Part shown: positions 1 through 11,600 of the stretch, in pieces
Layout: each line of letters begins with the position of its first letter
Numbering within the stretch: the stretch's first letter is position 1
Origin: Undaria pinnatifida
Taxonomy: Eukaryota > Sar > Phaeophyceae > Laminariales > Alariaceae
DNA: 64,000 nt
Direction: 5' to 3'
NCBI GenBank assembly: GCA_012845835.1
Contig: JABAKD010000029.1
Location: forward strand, 13,940,392 to 14,004,391
Made by a program: the position numbers and the translations under genes
Notes under the pieces: model-generated
What the model saw: only the letters and a program-made list of their open reading frames with translations
Database searches by the model: none
What the model was told of the DNA's origin: nothing

Positions 1-937
1 TTGAGACGTGTCCTATTAATATCGGTAGTACACTAACTTCAAATAACAGCTGTCGAATTTCATATTCCTCGTATTTCTTCTCACGGGGCTCTTCTTATGA
101 GGGGGCCGGTAGTGTACTACCAGGTATTTATTATTAATAGCCATGTACCAGGTATCAGGCACCAGGTATGTATAAGTCGCCCCGGTTGCGTAACAGGTTA
201 TCCTGAAGCCGTGTATAGGTCAGTTTTATGAGTTCGAGTTCCCCCAAGTATTAACTTTTCTTGGGCACAAATTGACAAATTGGCTTGCGGAAAGCGCGAG
301 AGCGTGAGTTAGCAACACTCGATGGAAAATCGACGAGCAGTGGGGTTGCTGAACCCTGTGCGCGATGAAAAGTGAAGGCAAAGAACCGGGGAGGAGAACG
401 GACGAAATCTGTGACCACGGCTTGTCCAGACGCTGGAACGTACAAGTTGTGAAAAATACAAAAAAAAGTGAACGAGCGAAGATCGCTCACCGCCCTAACC
501 TTGAATAGGGTAGTGTACTCGTAGACGGCTGGAGAGGCTTTGACGATCTACGATATAGTACTAATATTCGTCACAAAGTAACAAGTAATCATATCACAGG
601 TAACCTACTCGTAAAATACATACTGGGTCCGGAGTTCCGAAGCAACGGCAAGCAACCTATCATGCTATCATGCTGTACCAGGTACCAGGTATGCAATGAA
701 CAGATACTGAAGCTGAAGCTGTATTTGCGAAAGGATAGCAGCAGCAGCAGAGGGGCCTCGAACGAGAGTCTCGTCAAGCTTTTGGAAGGTCCGCGGCGCC
801 GCTCTGCCTCGTCCACCCCCCTACTCAAGATTCAACCACCCCCTGCAACACAGACCCTCCCCTAGCAATCCAAAAGAAACACAGGCTTTCGGCTCTTCTT
901 CCCCCCCCCCCAGGCTCATCAGAGTCATCTACTGCTT
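1..937. other. Left-edge non-coding stretch
   Basis: No coding exon is supported here. The stretch holds a SINE copy (about 172-440), several short CAGGTACCAGGTA-like motifs that recur through the window, and a poly-C run near 901-911. Confidence 0.5.
172..440 (+). mobile_element. tRNA-derived SINE, copy 1 (family A)
   Basis: The 5' part looks like a tRNA: an A-box-like TTGCGTAACAGG is followed about 40 bp later by a B-box-like GAGTTCGAGTTCC. A unique body ends in GTGACCACGGCTTGTCCAGA. The same head, body and end recur at 31397-31665, and the body alone at 22402-22540. Internal Pol III promoter boxes fused to an unrelated dispersed body define a tRNA-derived SINE; assignment to one parent tRNA is not possible by eye. 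Confidence 0.65.
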
Positions 938-1619
938 ACCAGACGAGAGAGGACGAGGCCGTTGATGGCCAAACAGCACCCAGCGATGGACAGGTGCACC
1001 CCGAAAACGAGCCCGGTCACAAACCCCGCTACTCCCACTCGCCCCAGGCCATCCGCGCGCCTGAACTGAGGGTTAGTGCAGCCGTCGAATTCCAACAGCC
1101 GTTGAATGGAGTCCAGCATGGCGCTGTGCTGCTGCTATAGGGGGTGCTCGTGTATACTCTCGTGCGTGTGCTTTCGTAGACGTAGCATCGTCGTAGTTGC
1201 GGGAAGAGGTTTTCAAGAGAACTGGTTGGCATGTTTTTGTCGGTTGTTCTGAAAGTTGAACCGGTATGTATTTCTCCGCGCAGTATTGCTTCTCACTTCT
1301 CAACTCTCAACCGCAGCTCTCCTGCTTTCTCAGCTACTACTAATGCTGTTGCAGCGACTTCCCAGCTCCCCACAACAGCATAACAGAAGAATTAGCCAGA
1401 AGCACGTACCATAACACACAAGATAACAAGATAACACAAAATATCCAAGCTCAAGATTTCCTCGACAACGACCGGGTACAAGCCCATACGCCGACCGTTG
1501 CGATATGAAAAGATCTCGACCAGGGATCTTTCCAACGCCACCAATCCATTTCGTTGAGCGTGCCCTGCTTGGTCATAGTGCGAATCCAAGTTAATCGCAG
1601 GGGGTGGGTTGTCTTGCGT
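938..1619 (-). CDS. Putative exons of an unidentified small membrane protein
   Basis: Two coding-looking minus-strand blocks. Block 1 (about 1619-1410) opens after an acceptor-like ATTCAG, contains GLVALERSLVEIFSYRNGRR and ends at a strong donor, ATG|GTACGT. Block 2 (about 1130-938) follows an acceptor-like CAGCAG, contains the ATG at 1119 (context GCCATGC), then LDSIQRLLEFDGC and one hydrophobic helix (VGVAGFVTGLVFGVHL), and ends at a good donor, CTG|GTAAGC. No downstream exon was found at the left edge. I do not recognise the family. Support rests only on composition and splice-like ends, so this could be chance. Confidence 0.28.
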
Positions 1620-1672
1620 GTCACCTGAATACATGGTGCAGCCATCGTCAGTCGCGGTCCTTCATTTTATAA

Positions 1673-1735
1673 CTAATTTTCAAGGGCGTCAGCCGTGAGT
1701 TTGACGAATTTCAGGTCAGTACTCGCCTTGCCAGA
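1673..1735 (-). repeat. IDPKFV-type module, copy 1
   Basis: On the minus strand this reads TDLKFVKLTADALEN, matching a module found six times in the window (see 2428, 21045, 22612, 48248 and 60255). Confidence 0.5.
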
Positions 1736-2427
1736 TAAACAGCAATGCATTATGCTCGCACCAAAATAAACGGGACACCGACCTACTAATATGGGATAGT
1801 GCGATACTCGGGGTGGGGCGAGGTCATGACAATCACGATGATATACTGTATATACGATCGGGGTATTAATACGAAGCACTTACTTCTCGTAGGTTCTGGA
1901 TGGTGGGGCTCGTCACCCCAAATTCGTCGGAATTTTTCGTTCGTTTTTTTTCTTTTGCACACCAATTGTGAGTCTTTTTTTGGACAATTTAGACTATTAA
2001 TAAATATTGTTCATAGGGTTGCATTTTCATTTTCGTTATCGAAATCAGTGTTTGTTTGCCTCAGAGGCGTATGGTCCGTGCAGGACAGTTTATCCCATCG
2101 GTTTTCGGCTAATAATAACTCTGGAAATACGACGAGTTGCAAGACAAGCTGACCGCAGTCAGTCGTTATCACTGGAGCTGCGCGAACAAAAATATCAAAC
2201 TAAACCACCTACCATACATATGATAGGGCAGTAGTCGTAGTATAGTGGAAACTACAGCAGCAAGCAGTAGTAATACATTTATAAAATAGATATGATGTTA
2301 GATCTAGCTCAAAATTTCCCACCTAAAGTAAAAATACCAACACTAACCATCATAGTGGACAAAAAAACAGGACCCCTCCCAATAAAAATCTCACCCATTT
2401 AGTATATTACAAGTACCAACAACGCAG

Positions 2428-2492
2428 CTTGCAACGATGAGTATTGACCCAAATTTCGTCAAACTCGCGGCTGGCGTCTTGAAAAATATTTT
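2428..2492 (+). repeat. IDPKFV-type module, copy 2
   Basis: GCAGCTTGCAACGATGAG is followed by codons for SIDPNFVKLAAGVLKN. Same DNA module as at 60255 and 22612; no gene context is visible. Confidence 0.55.
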
Positions 2493-2634
2493 TAATAACA
2501 TACTTCGTACTGTTTTAGCGTTTTACTTTTTCTGCAACTCTAAAATGAAGTAAGTTCCAGGTTGTCAGGGTCATCATCATAGCCAAATCAGCTATTTTTA
2601 ACAAAAAAAAACACGAATAATTCGCGAAGCAATA

Positions 2635-3722
2635 ATGGGTTGGAGGACTTGGCCCTTGCGGTTGGAAGTGGCAAGGTTAGGGGTGGGAGCAGTAGTGTTT
2701 GGGAGGAAGGGATTAAGAGAGCAGGGCCACAGAGAGAGCGAGACGGCGGGGACTCTTTCCTCGCCACGGCCGATAGCATTAAGCAGCAATACCGCACAGC
2801 CTTCTGCGCATTGAAACATATACGCAGCAGTTTCAAACCAGCCATTTATTATGTGGACAGCGGGTTGTCGTTCGATGCTTCTTCGGAAGTGTATGGGGGG
2901 GAGGACTTGGCCCTTGCGGTTGGAAATGGCAAGTTTGTGGGTGGGAGCTGTAGTGTTCTTGGGGCGGGGGTGAAGAGGGCAGGGTCACAGAGAGAGCGAG
3001 ACGGCGGGGACTCTTTTCTTGCCACGACCGATACCAGTATTAAACAGCAATGCCGCACAGCCTTCTGCGCTTTGAAACATACGCGTAGCAGTTTCAAACC
3101 AGCCATTTGTATGGATGGCGGGTTGTCGTTCGATGCTTCTTCGGGGAAGTGTATGGGGGGGAGGACTTGGACCTTGCGGTTGGAAATGGCAAGCTTAAGG
3201 GTGGGAGCGGTAGTGTTTTGGGGGAGGGGATGAAGAGAGCAGGGTCACAGAGAGAGCGAGACGGCGGGGACTCTTTCCTTGCCACGGCCGATGGCATCAG
3301 GCAGCAACATCGCACAGCCTTCTGCGCGTTGAAACATACGCGCATCGGTTACAAAGTAGCCATTTACTATGTGGACAGCGGGTTGTCGTTTCGATGATTC
3401 TTCGGGGAAGTGTATGGGGGGGAGGACTTGGACCTTGCGGTTGGAAATGGCAAGCTGAAGGGTTTGAGCGGTAGTGTTTTGGGGGAGGGGATGAAGAGGA
3501 CAGGGCCACAGATAGAGCGAGACGGCGGGGACTCTTTCCTTGCCACGGCCGATGGTATCAGGCAGCAACATCGCACAGCCTTCTGTGCGTTAAAACATAC
3601 GCGCATCAGTTACAAAGTAGCCATTTACTATGTGGACAGCGGGTTGTCGTTCGATGCTTCTTCGGAAGCGTATGGGGGGGAGGACTTGGCCCTTGCGGCT
3701 GGAGGGGGCAGGGCCAGGAGAA
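2635..3722 (+). repeat. Tandem array of ~260-bp units (about 4.3 copies)
   Basis: Units start near 2639, 2900, 3156, 3419 and 3682 with GGAGGACTTGGCCCTTGCGG and carry CAGAGAGAGCGAGACGGCGG and CAGCCTTCTGCGC. Units differ by substitutions and small indels. Long reading frames run through units on both strands, but no start, stop or splice pattern suggests a gene. A single diverged inverted copy lies at about 37385-37660, so the monomer is also dispersed. Confidence 0.85.
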
Positions 3723-3856
3723 CAGGGAGGTACATACATGTAGTATTCGTAGTTTTTGGTTGTCGGAAACATCGTTGCACGCTTTCATCTGGATGTGTTC
3801 TTTCACCATGTTTATGGTTTTTGACGCTCACGCTACATTGTCTGATGGCAAATGAA

Positions 3857-3859
3857 ATG

Positions 3860-3897
<38 letters not shown>
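3857..3897 (+). repeat. (ATA)n microsatellite
   Basis: About 13 ATA trinucleotides directly downstream of the 260-bp array. Confidence 0.9.
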
Positions 3898-3900
<3 letters not shown>

Positions 3901-4488
3901 GAAGTATTGTTTGAATTGAAAAAATAATAATCAGCTCACCTGCGTAGAGAGAATGGATCGTTTGGACACCTCTATTTCTACATCTCTTATCGGTTGGATG
4001 GATAACTTTAGAAAGCTTGAAATATAAATGACGTTCCGGGGTTTCAGTTTTTGGCCTGTTTCTTCTTCAATTATTTTTGTTTTCTAATAAATCGGAACGT
4101 CAGAAAACACCGGACAGCTATCGAAATCCGACGTCTAAATTGTCCAGTAGAGTGATAATTGTACCCTTCATTATAACATGCATTGAAATATAATAATTTA
4201 TTCATGATTATTTGGAAATAGAGATACTTGGACTACAACACGCCTTTCCCCCCCTGAAACACCTGCTTTTGCGCGGAACACCAACCAACCGTTTTAGACG
4301 TACTTTTGGAAAATTAATCGGTAACGATTGATTGCATACACCACCAGGAGAAACATGCAACTACGTGCTGGGGAAAACATGCGAACGAAGAACTGCACGG
4401 GACTATAGTTACGAGTATTATAATTATAACAACATACAGCTCTCCCGAAGTGACAAGAAACAACAGTGGTTCGTTGGTGTGGCGACTG

Positions 4489-4747
4489 ATTCTACGATAG
4501 CCCCCCCCCCGAACCAGCGATGTTCTTCAACGAACGAACGTTTCATGGTCATGGTTCATGGCTGCTCGACACGAGGAAGGACGCTACGAAAAATACAATC
4601 TTAATATATACCTGGTTTATATATATATTTGCAAAGGACTATGAAGTCGGGGGGGTAAGGGGCACCGTATTCAGGAGATACGGCCGGGATCTGGTTTTAA
4701 AGCGGCGATTTCGTTAAGGAAAAGTTGGGGGTGCTACCGCCGTAGAA
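4489..4747 (+). mobile_element. TIR-bounded MITE, copy 1
   Basis: Begins TTCTACGATAG followed by a poly-C run and ends CTACCGCCGTAGAA, an imperfect inverted match to the start. Shared internal blocks include TTGCAAAGGACT and GGCGATTTCGTTAA. The same structure occurs at 33966-34214 and, more diverged, at about 59860-60133. It has no coding capacity. Confidence 0.65.
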
Positions 4748-4749
4748 CG

Positions 4750-5688
4750 ACTTGTGCACGCCACTACATCGTAGAATGCGCCTGGCATCTGTTTCAGGTG
4801 TTTTATCCACTCTGCATTTTAATGGCGACTTCATCTGACGTGAGTGTTCTTGCGCCATCGAAAGAGAAAACCGCGTTTGTCACTAACTGCTCCCTGTCGA
4901 CAATATTTCGTTCGGCAGCTCGCGTGTATTGTGGGGAAATTATTCTCAAAAGCCATTTGGTTGCCGGCAAAATTTAAACCATGCCAGCAGAAAAGTGTTG
5001 CGACCAAAAAAATCGATGTTGATGTCTTTCATTATGACATCCCTCTTGTTCCTGAGCGGGGTCACTCTACCGGGGTTGTGCCGCGAACGAAATGGATACC
5101 ATGTAGCCGCTCAAGTGTTGTAAAACGCGCGTGTTTGATTTCCGCGTCGCCCATTGTACGTGCATCATGCGTGTTCTGCGTGTTTGTCTGAAATTTCAAG
5201 TCCCGCACTTGCAACTTTATGTGAGGGACTCCTTCGTATGATCATCCCCGGTCGGCAGTGGTTTATCCACAGCAACAGGATTGCGCAAAAAACAAGAAAA
5301 AACATTTTTGAAGTTATCATTCACGATGACATCCTTTTGTCCCCGAGCGATGAAGTTACAGGGGGGTTACATCCCTGTTCCCCCCTCTCCCCCTCCGCCT
5401 CCCGAACGTAGCCTGACCAGCCCCCGACCCCTTTCAAAAGCATGCTTCTCGTGGGGAAATCCCCGGACAAGAACAGCGGAAGTCAAACCCGTTACGCCCC
5501 ACAAAAAACGAGGCTCACAATATTCAACCACCACCAAGCGCGCCAACGCCTTAATCAAAAACCAGCTAAAAAGAACCGTCACCCGCCTCAAGAGGGACAG
5601 TTTTCGCGTAAGTCGGCGTAATTTGTCCCCGGTTTTGGCGTACGTAGGCGTTGAAGTGGGGAAAGAAGCAGCACCAGCGGTGGTAAAT
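4750..5688. other. Region downstream of the RPS5 stop codon
   Basis: No exon is supported. It should contain the 3' UTR of the minus-strand RPS5 gene next to 5688, but no convincing polyadenylation signal can be placed. Confidence 0.4.
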
Positions 5689-8600
5689 CTACCGGTTAGC
5701 CTTGGCCACACGCTCGATCTCGTCCTTCTTCTTGATAGCGTAGGAGTTAGACGATCCGCGAGCGGCGTTGATGATCTCATCGGCGAGGCATTCGGCGATG
5801 GTCTTGATGTTGCGGAACGAAGATTCGCGCGCTCCGGTGGTGATCAGGTACAGAGCCTGAAGAAAACAAGGCAAAACACGTGGACAGGTTAAAAAACGCA
5901 CAACATTTCGAATGTGGAGACGAGAACAACAAGGCACATACCAAGCAACATCTACTCAACACACGACGTTCATCAACCCCGACATACGCCTCCGCGAACC
6001 CATCGACCTTAAGCAATAGCAGGGCAGGAGCCCAAGGCCGTTTGTTGGAATTTGCAACTCATTGACCCCACGAGTAGATGTTCGTAGCAGAGGAGATGAC
6101 CATGCTACACCCCGCCACTAAAGATTCAAATCGAGGTAGTAAAGTAAACGACATCCAAGACTATAACAGCGGTGAAGGCAACCACAGCGCTATTTAAAAC
6201 CTATCTCGACAAATTTCGGACTGCACCCGCGTTTTCTACTGAAATGAAATGCATCTGATTCAACGTGGAAACATTTTCGCAGTGACAAAAGGGTAAAATA
6301 AAACCCTCTTGGTGCGACATGCCGCGATTTTGTGGAATAAAAATACTTCGAATTAGTATGGGATGATTCGCGCAGCAGTAAAAAATGGACACGATTTTCG
6401 GGGGGGGAAACTAAAAGAGAGGTAGATTGTCGAAGCAGTGGAAGGATAGTGAACGCCTCACCTGGTTGACACGGCGGAAGGGCGAGAGGTCGACGGCCTG
6501 GCGCCGCACCACACCAGCGGACCCCACGCGGGTGGAGTCTTCCCGGGGTCCGGAGTTGATGACCGCGTCCACAAGCACCTAAAAATCACAGCAGGTTGTA
6601 CTTTGGGTAAAAGTTGCAGCCAGTTGCAGCTACCGCTCATTTTCTGGGCGGATTCGTTCTCAGTTTCATCACAAAGCGCAAGAACAAATATCTACTGGGT
6701 ACATCGAATACTACCTGGGTTTCGCTTTGAAACATTTTGAAACTGACAGTCGAGCTCCGAGATTGAGGATTTCGTCGAAACTGATCGTTGCGAACAACAT
6801 GTGTCAATTCGATCGCGCGTGAGCTCCTGATTTATGACCTCAATGCATGCATGACTACGACGTATCAGTCTCCACAAATATTAACACAAGTAAAAAGACC
6901 AACGAGGAAGACAAAGAAAACAATGACATCATTACTCCGCGCTAGATTGGTACGGCGTCACGTTTTAGCATTTGTTACACCTGGAACAGCACAAGGGCTT
7001 CACGTCTACGCAAATGAATACTTGGGAGGCGATCGCCATTAGAGTTGGAAAGGCGTGCAAAGCACCTACAGTACGATCATGCTCCCTCCTTCGAAAATGA
7101 AATAGGCCAAGCGCGCCTGTACTACGTGAAAACCGGCGCACCCGCATGCGCCTGTGCCACGTTCTGTAACTTGCCTGCACGGGGTTCTGGTCCGTAAGGA
7201 GGTGGATGATCTCAAGGGTGTGCTTGACGATGCGCGCCGCCATGAGCTTCTTACCGCTGTTGCGTCCCTTGCGCATCAAAGCGCAGCAGAGGCGCTCCAC
7301 GATGGGGCACTGCACAAAAAAACACAGAAAAATACGTGGCATAGGCGGACAGGGAGACATCCGAAAAAAAAGATCAGAACAAACGAGAACCGGCGGAGGG
7401 GGTGTCGGGCCGGAGATCAGCGGGTACGTATTGACCAGCAAAAAATTGGTGGCATGGAATAGGGTTGATTTGAGATTGTTACCATGCTATTAATATCAAT
7501 AGCAGAGACTGCTCGTGTGGCATGGGGCTGAGTTTCGTAAAATTCATCAAAGTACGTCAGCTGAGAGTTCGATCAATTAAATACTTTACTCTTGTGTATA
7601 ACTGTAGGCAACGCTTCTGCAGCATAATTTCAAGGCGCGCAATTTAGACAACATAAAACCGAGGAAAACATTGCTTAATGGCAAAAATTCGGTCGCGCTC
7701 TAAATAGACCCAAAGCGTGTCGTCGATGTGACACATTCATTCAGTCTCTAGCACAGAAATCTGCACCGCAATCGCGCCATAACATCACTTACAACCCCAA
7801 CAGCCTCGTGAGGAGCCACAACCTATTGCCACATTACAAGGCGTAACTTCCGGCGCTGCATCTAGAAAAGGTGAGATTACTGTCCAATTTCGATTGGAAA
7901 ATGTTGCAATCTTTAGAATATTGTCCTACTTCCTAAAAAAAACTTCCTGTGAATATTTTTATAACCAAAACAAGACTTGTTGCAATGCATAGGAAAGCTT
8001 ACGTAAGCCTTGCGGAAGCGCTTCTTCTGGTAGCGTCCGGCGGTGTGGGGCAGGTAAGTGGCGTACTTGCCCTTCACGGCGATGTAGTCCTCGAGGGAGA
8101 TGTCGCGGATCTCGATGTCATCGAAGGTCCTATTTCAGTACAAACACAGTGCACGAACAACCAGGGGATAGGGGACGGCAAACGAGGGGGAAGGAGGTTT
8201 GAGTCGTCAAGGTGTGTGTGGCAAGCTATCAACAGTCCTATTTCAGTAGGCACACCATCGTGCGTTCGGCAAGTCGGGGGGGAGAGGAAGGGAGGTTCGA
8301 GCCGCGAAAGAGTGCGATAAATTGGATCTCCATCTCATCGAAGGTTCTCTTTTAGTGAACACACAATGCGGCATTCGGTGAAAGGGGGGTTGATTCGTCA
8401 GAGTGCGATAAGCTACTCTCGACGTCATCGAAGGTCTTATCTCAGTAGACACGCAAGGTACGGGGTTCGGGGAAGGGGGCGCGGGGGAATAAATTCGTCA
8501 AAGCGATAAGACGGATCTCGTGTCATCAAAGGTCCTCTCTTTCCGTAGATACCCAAATTGAAGGATTCGGGAAGGGGGGAGGGGGGGGGCTGAGTGGTCA

Positions 8601-11600
8601 AATGGTGCGCGACTAATTGCATGGAGCAGGGAGACGAAGTTGCCTACAGCTGTTTGTTCTTGGGCACGTTGGAAGGACCCATCCAGTGACCACGGCATCG
8701 ACTAACCTTCCCGTTTCTGGAAAAAAACTCGGGGACTGTACTTCGAATTACTCCAATATGTCTCTGAATCGGGCACAAATTAAAGGTGGAATTTAAGTCG
8801 CTGAACCCAGATACGCAGACATCTCACAAGCGTGAAAAATCCACTCCAGAGTTTGCAAAACACCTACGAAATAAACCCGAGCAGAGGGTGTGTCATGTCG
8901 GAGGCGTTGCAACCACGGGGTCGATATGCCACTACACAAATACAAGCGTTATTCTTAGTAACGCAGGCACTGCAGGTGTGTGTGTGCATACGTGTGCCGA
9001 AAAAAATAGCGGGCCACCGTTTCAAAAACCCGAGCGGCGCTTTGAATCATACCTTGGACAATGCTGCCACCAGCTCGGTGTAGCGCAACGGCATCACCAA
9101 AACGCAAGACATGGTCTCTGTTAACGGCGAAACCGATGAGTAAAAATCGAGCCGACGCCTGTGACGGATTGCTACATTAGCATTGCTAGACTCCCCCCAT
9201 CTCGAGTTAACACCAAAACAAAAACAATACACAACCGAAAGGCTTTGCGACAAAACGGTAAAACGGACACCACACTCCTCAAACGGCCAGCATGGAAAAC
9301 ATATCGGAGCGCTGTAATTAGTCACAAAACGCACTAAGAAAAAACTTTGTCTCGTATACGTTTCCTCATTCTAATTTGGTATATAAACACCACCCCCGTC
9401 TAGGTAAAACGCACGTTGTGAAGAGTTAGCATTTCACGTTTTGGTCTACCCTCGCCTCAGCAGCAAGATAGAAGTTTTCGTTGAAACTCCTATGCGACCT
9501 TCGTGTGGTACTTCGATCGCGCATGCTAGCGGGGGGGAGGGGGACTCGGGGCAGACTTCGACTATTAGACCCTAAAACATACTTGAGACGCCTTAGAGAG
9601 GTCAACAAGGTTGTACCCGAAACAGATTGCGCCGGGGGGTGAGACTCGGGTATAGATCCGAGCTATAGACCCCAACACTTCCTTCAGGCACCTTCGAAAC
9701 GTTCAAGAGCTGACAGCTGTCGGTTGTTAGCTCAACCTTGCGAAGATGTTTAAAGAACGTCTTACGGTCTACCACTCGGAAACTACCCGCGCCTCACACG
9801 CAGATCAGCGCTTTAATCTCTGCGAAGGGGTGTAAAGAACGCCTTAGGGTCTACCGATCAGAATCTACTCTAGGCGCCCCCGGCGATCACGCGCAATCGA
9901 AGTTATCACACGCAGGTTGACTCCGCATTCACTTCCTTCAGGCACCTTCGAAAGGTCAAACAGATGACATTTGTCGGATGCCAGCTCCTCAACCTTGCGA
10001 AGGTGTTTTTAACAATGTCTCAACGTTTACCACTCGGAATCTGCCTGGGTCTCCCCCCCGGCGCAATCCGTACGGGTGTGTGCCGGAAGTGTTTCAGGAC
10101 TTCGGTATTGTCGAGCTGCGCGGGAGCGTACCCGCGCGCCTGTCATTCCCAGAAACAGGCGGAATACACATAGCACGGTTTGTGCAGGCACTTCGGCGCG
10201 ATGCTCGCAGGCACTTTGGCGCGATGCGCATACGGTAGAGATCCCCGAAACGCGGTGGTCAGGAGTGCAATATACCTGCCGTGTTTTGGGGAACCCACCA
10301 CAATCATTCAAGGTTATTGAGTGCAGTTCCCCAGTCAAGCCAAGCGAGATTGACCGCCTGACATTCATTCGGATATTGCCTGATTAGGGGACCCCTTCTG
10401 TAATGGTAGAGGTTGTGCCTACGTCAATCAACAGCGTCTCAAGAGACAACAGATGGGACGCTTCACAATGTCCGTCGAGCCCTGGTGACAATAATCCAAC
10501 CAACCGCCGAACCCCACCGCATGGTGTGCAATTGAACAACAAGACAGCTTGCGCGAGTTTGGAAAAAAGTTTCGCCAATGGAGGCGAACGCCTCCGTGAA
10601 CTCATAATATGCCATGTCTTCATTCAACCAGTGGTAAGACCACCTAAATGTGTCCAGGGGCCAGCAAGCCAACAACCCTTGACTTCGTCGAAGTACAAGT
10701 GAGCCACGTCTTCCGGTGGGGAACACCTTCGCCTCGTTAAACCTGAACTTCACAGGTACAACTTCGTGAGTCCAAATGCAGAAGGACCGGAAAAAAAAAC
10801 TGAGCGTCTTGTTGCAGTACCAGAGGTTGCATCCTGCAAGCGCCCGAAGCTGGCCTACTCCTGCACGTCGGTTTCGCAGCTGTGATTCGACAGCAGCAGA
10901 AGGGGGAGGAGCAAGAGGGGTGCTAGGCAGCAGCAACAGCAGCACGGGTGAACAGGAGGCAAGCAGCACACCATCCTTGTGCGTCCCTTGGCCACCGCCT
11001 CTGGGCATTTACAGGACAATAGGCCCCGTATATCGTACACGCGCAATCGAAAACGGGCATCAGCTTATGTTGCGTTTCGAGTGCTCCCATATAAAACCGG
11101 GTACAGCAGTACGTGCGAAATATTGGTGAAAAATCGGTATGAGCTCATTACATTTGGATGGGTCGGCGTTCCTCAGTGCCGTCCGCGGCTTTGGTACTAT
11201 ATTTTGCAAGTTTTCGGGTTGCCAACTGTTACTCTGGTACATATACAACCTGGTGCGTGCTAGTGCGGTGGCCCAAAATAGAGACCCAATTATGCTGAGT
11301 TTCAAGCGCTTTGGATTATAATGCCAAATGCATGGTTGTTGCAAAGCATACCATGTTAAAACAACAAGGGCAAAAAGCGCAACATAAAACACATGCTTTT
11401 GCAAACTCGAAAGCGTTTGTACGGACGATCCCACTTGAGACGGGCGGCAAACTACTAGCAGATTGTGCGCACTTGTGCTCGACCAGCTTGTCACAAATCG
11501 AGCGAATAGGTATACCATATGTAAGCAAGCGCGACGAGTAGCTATGGAGTGTTGCACAGCAACCCGTCGTGCTTGCTAATACATATTCATAGCGATTCGT

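Noticed and set aside
10463-11008. 181-codon minus-strand frame in RPS5 intron 1
   Set aside because: Same strand as RPS5 but no splice sites fit the phase, and the composition is low complexity (Leu/Pro runs from CAG repeats).
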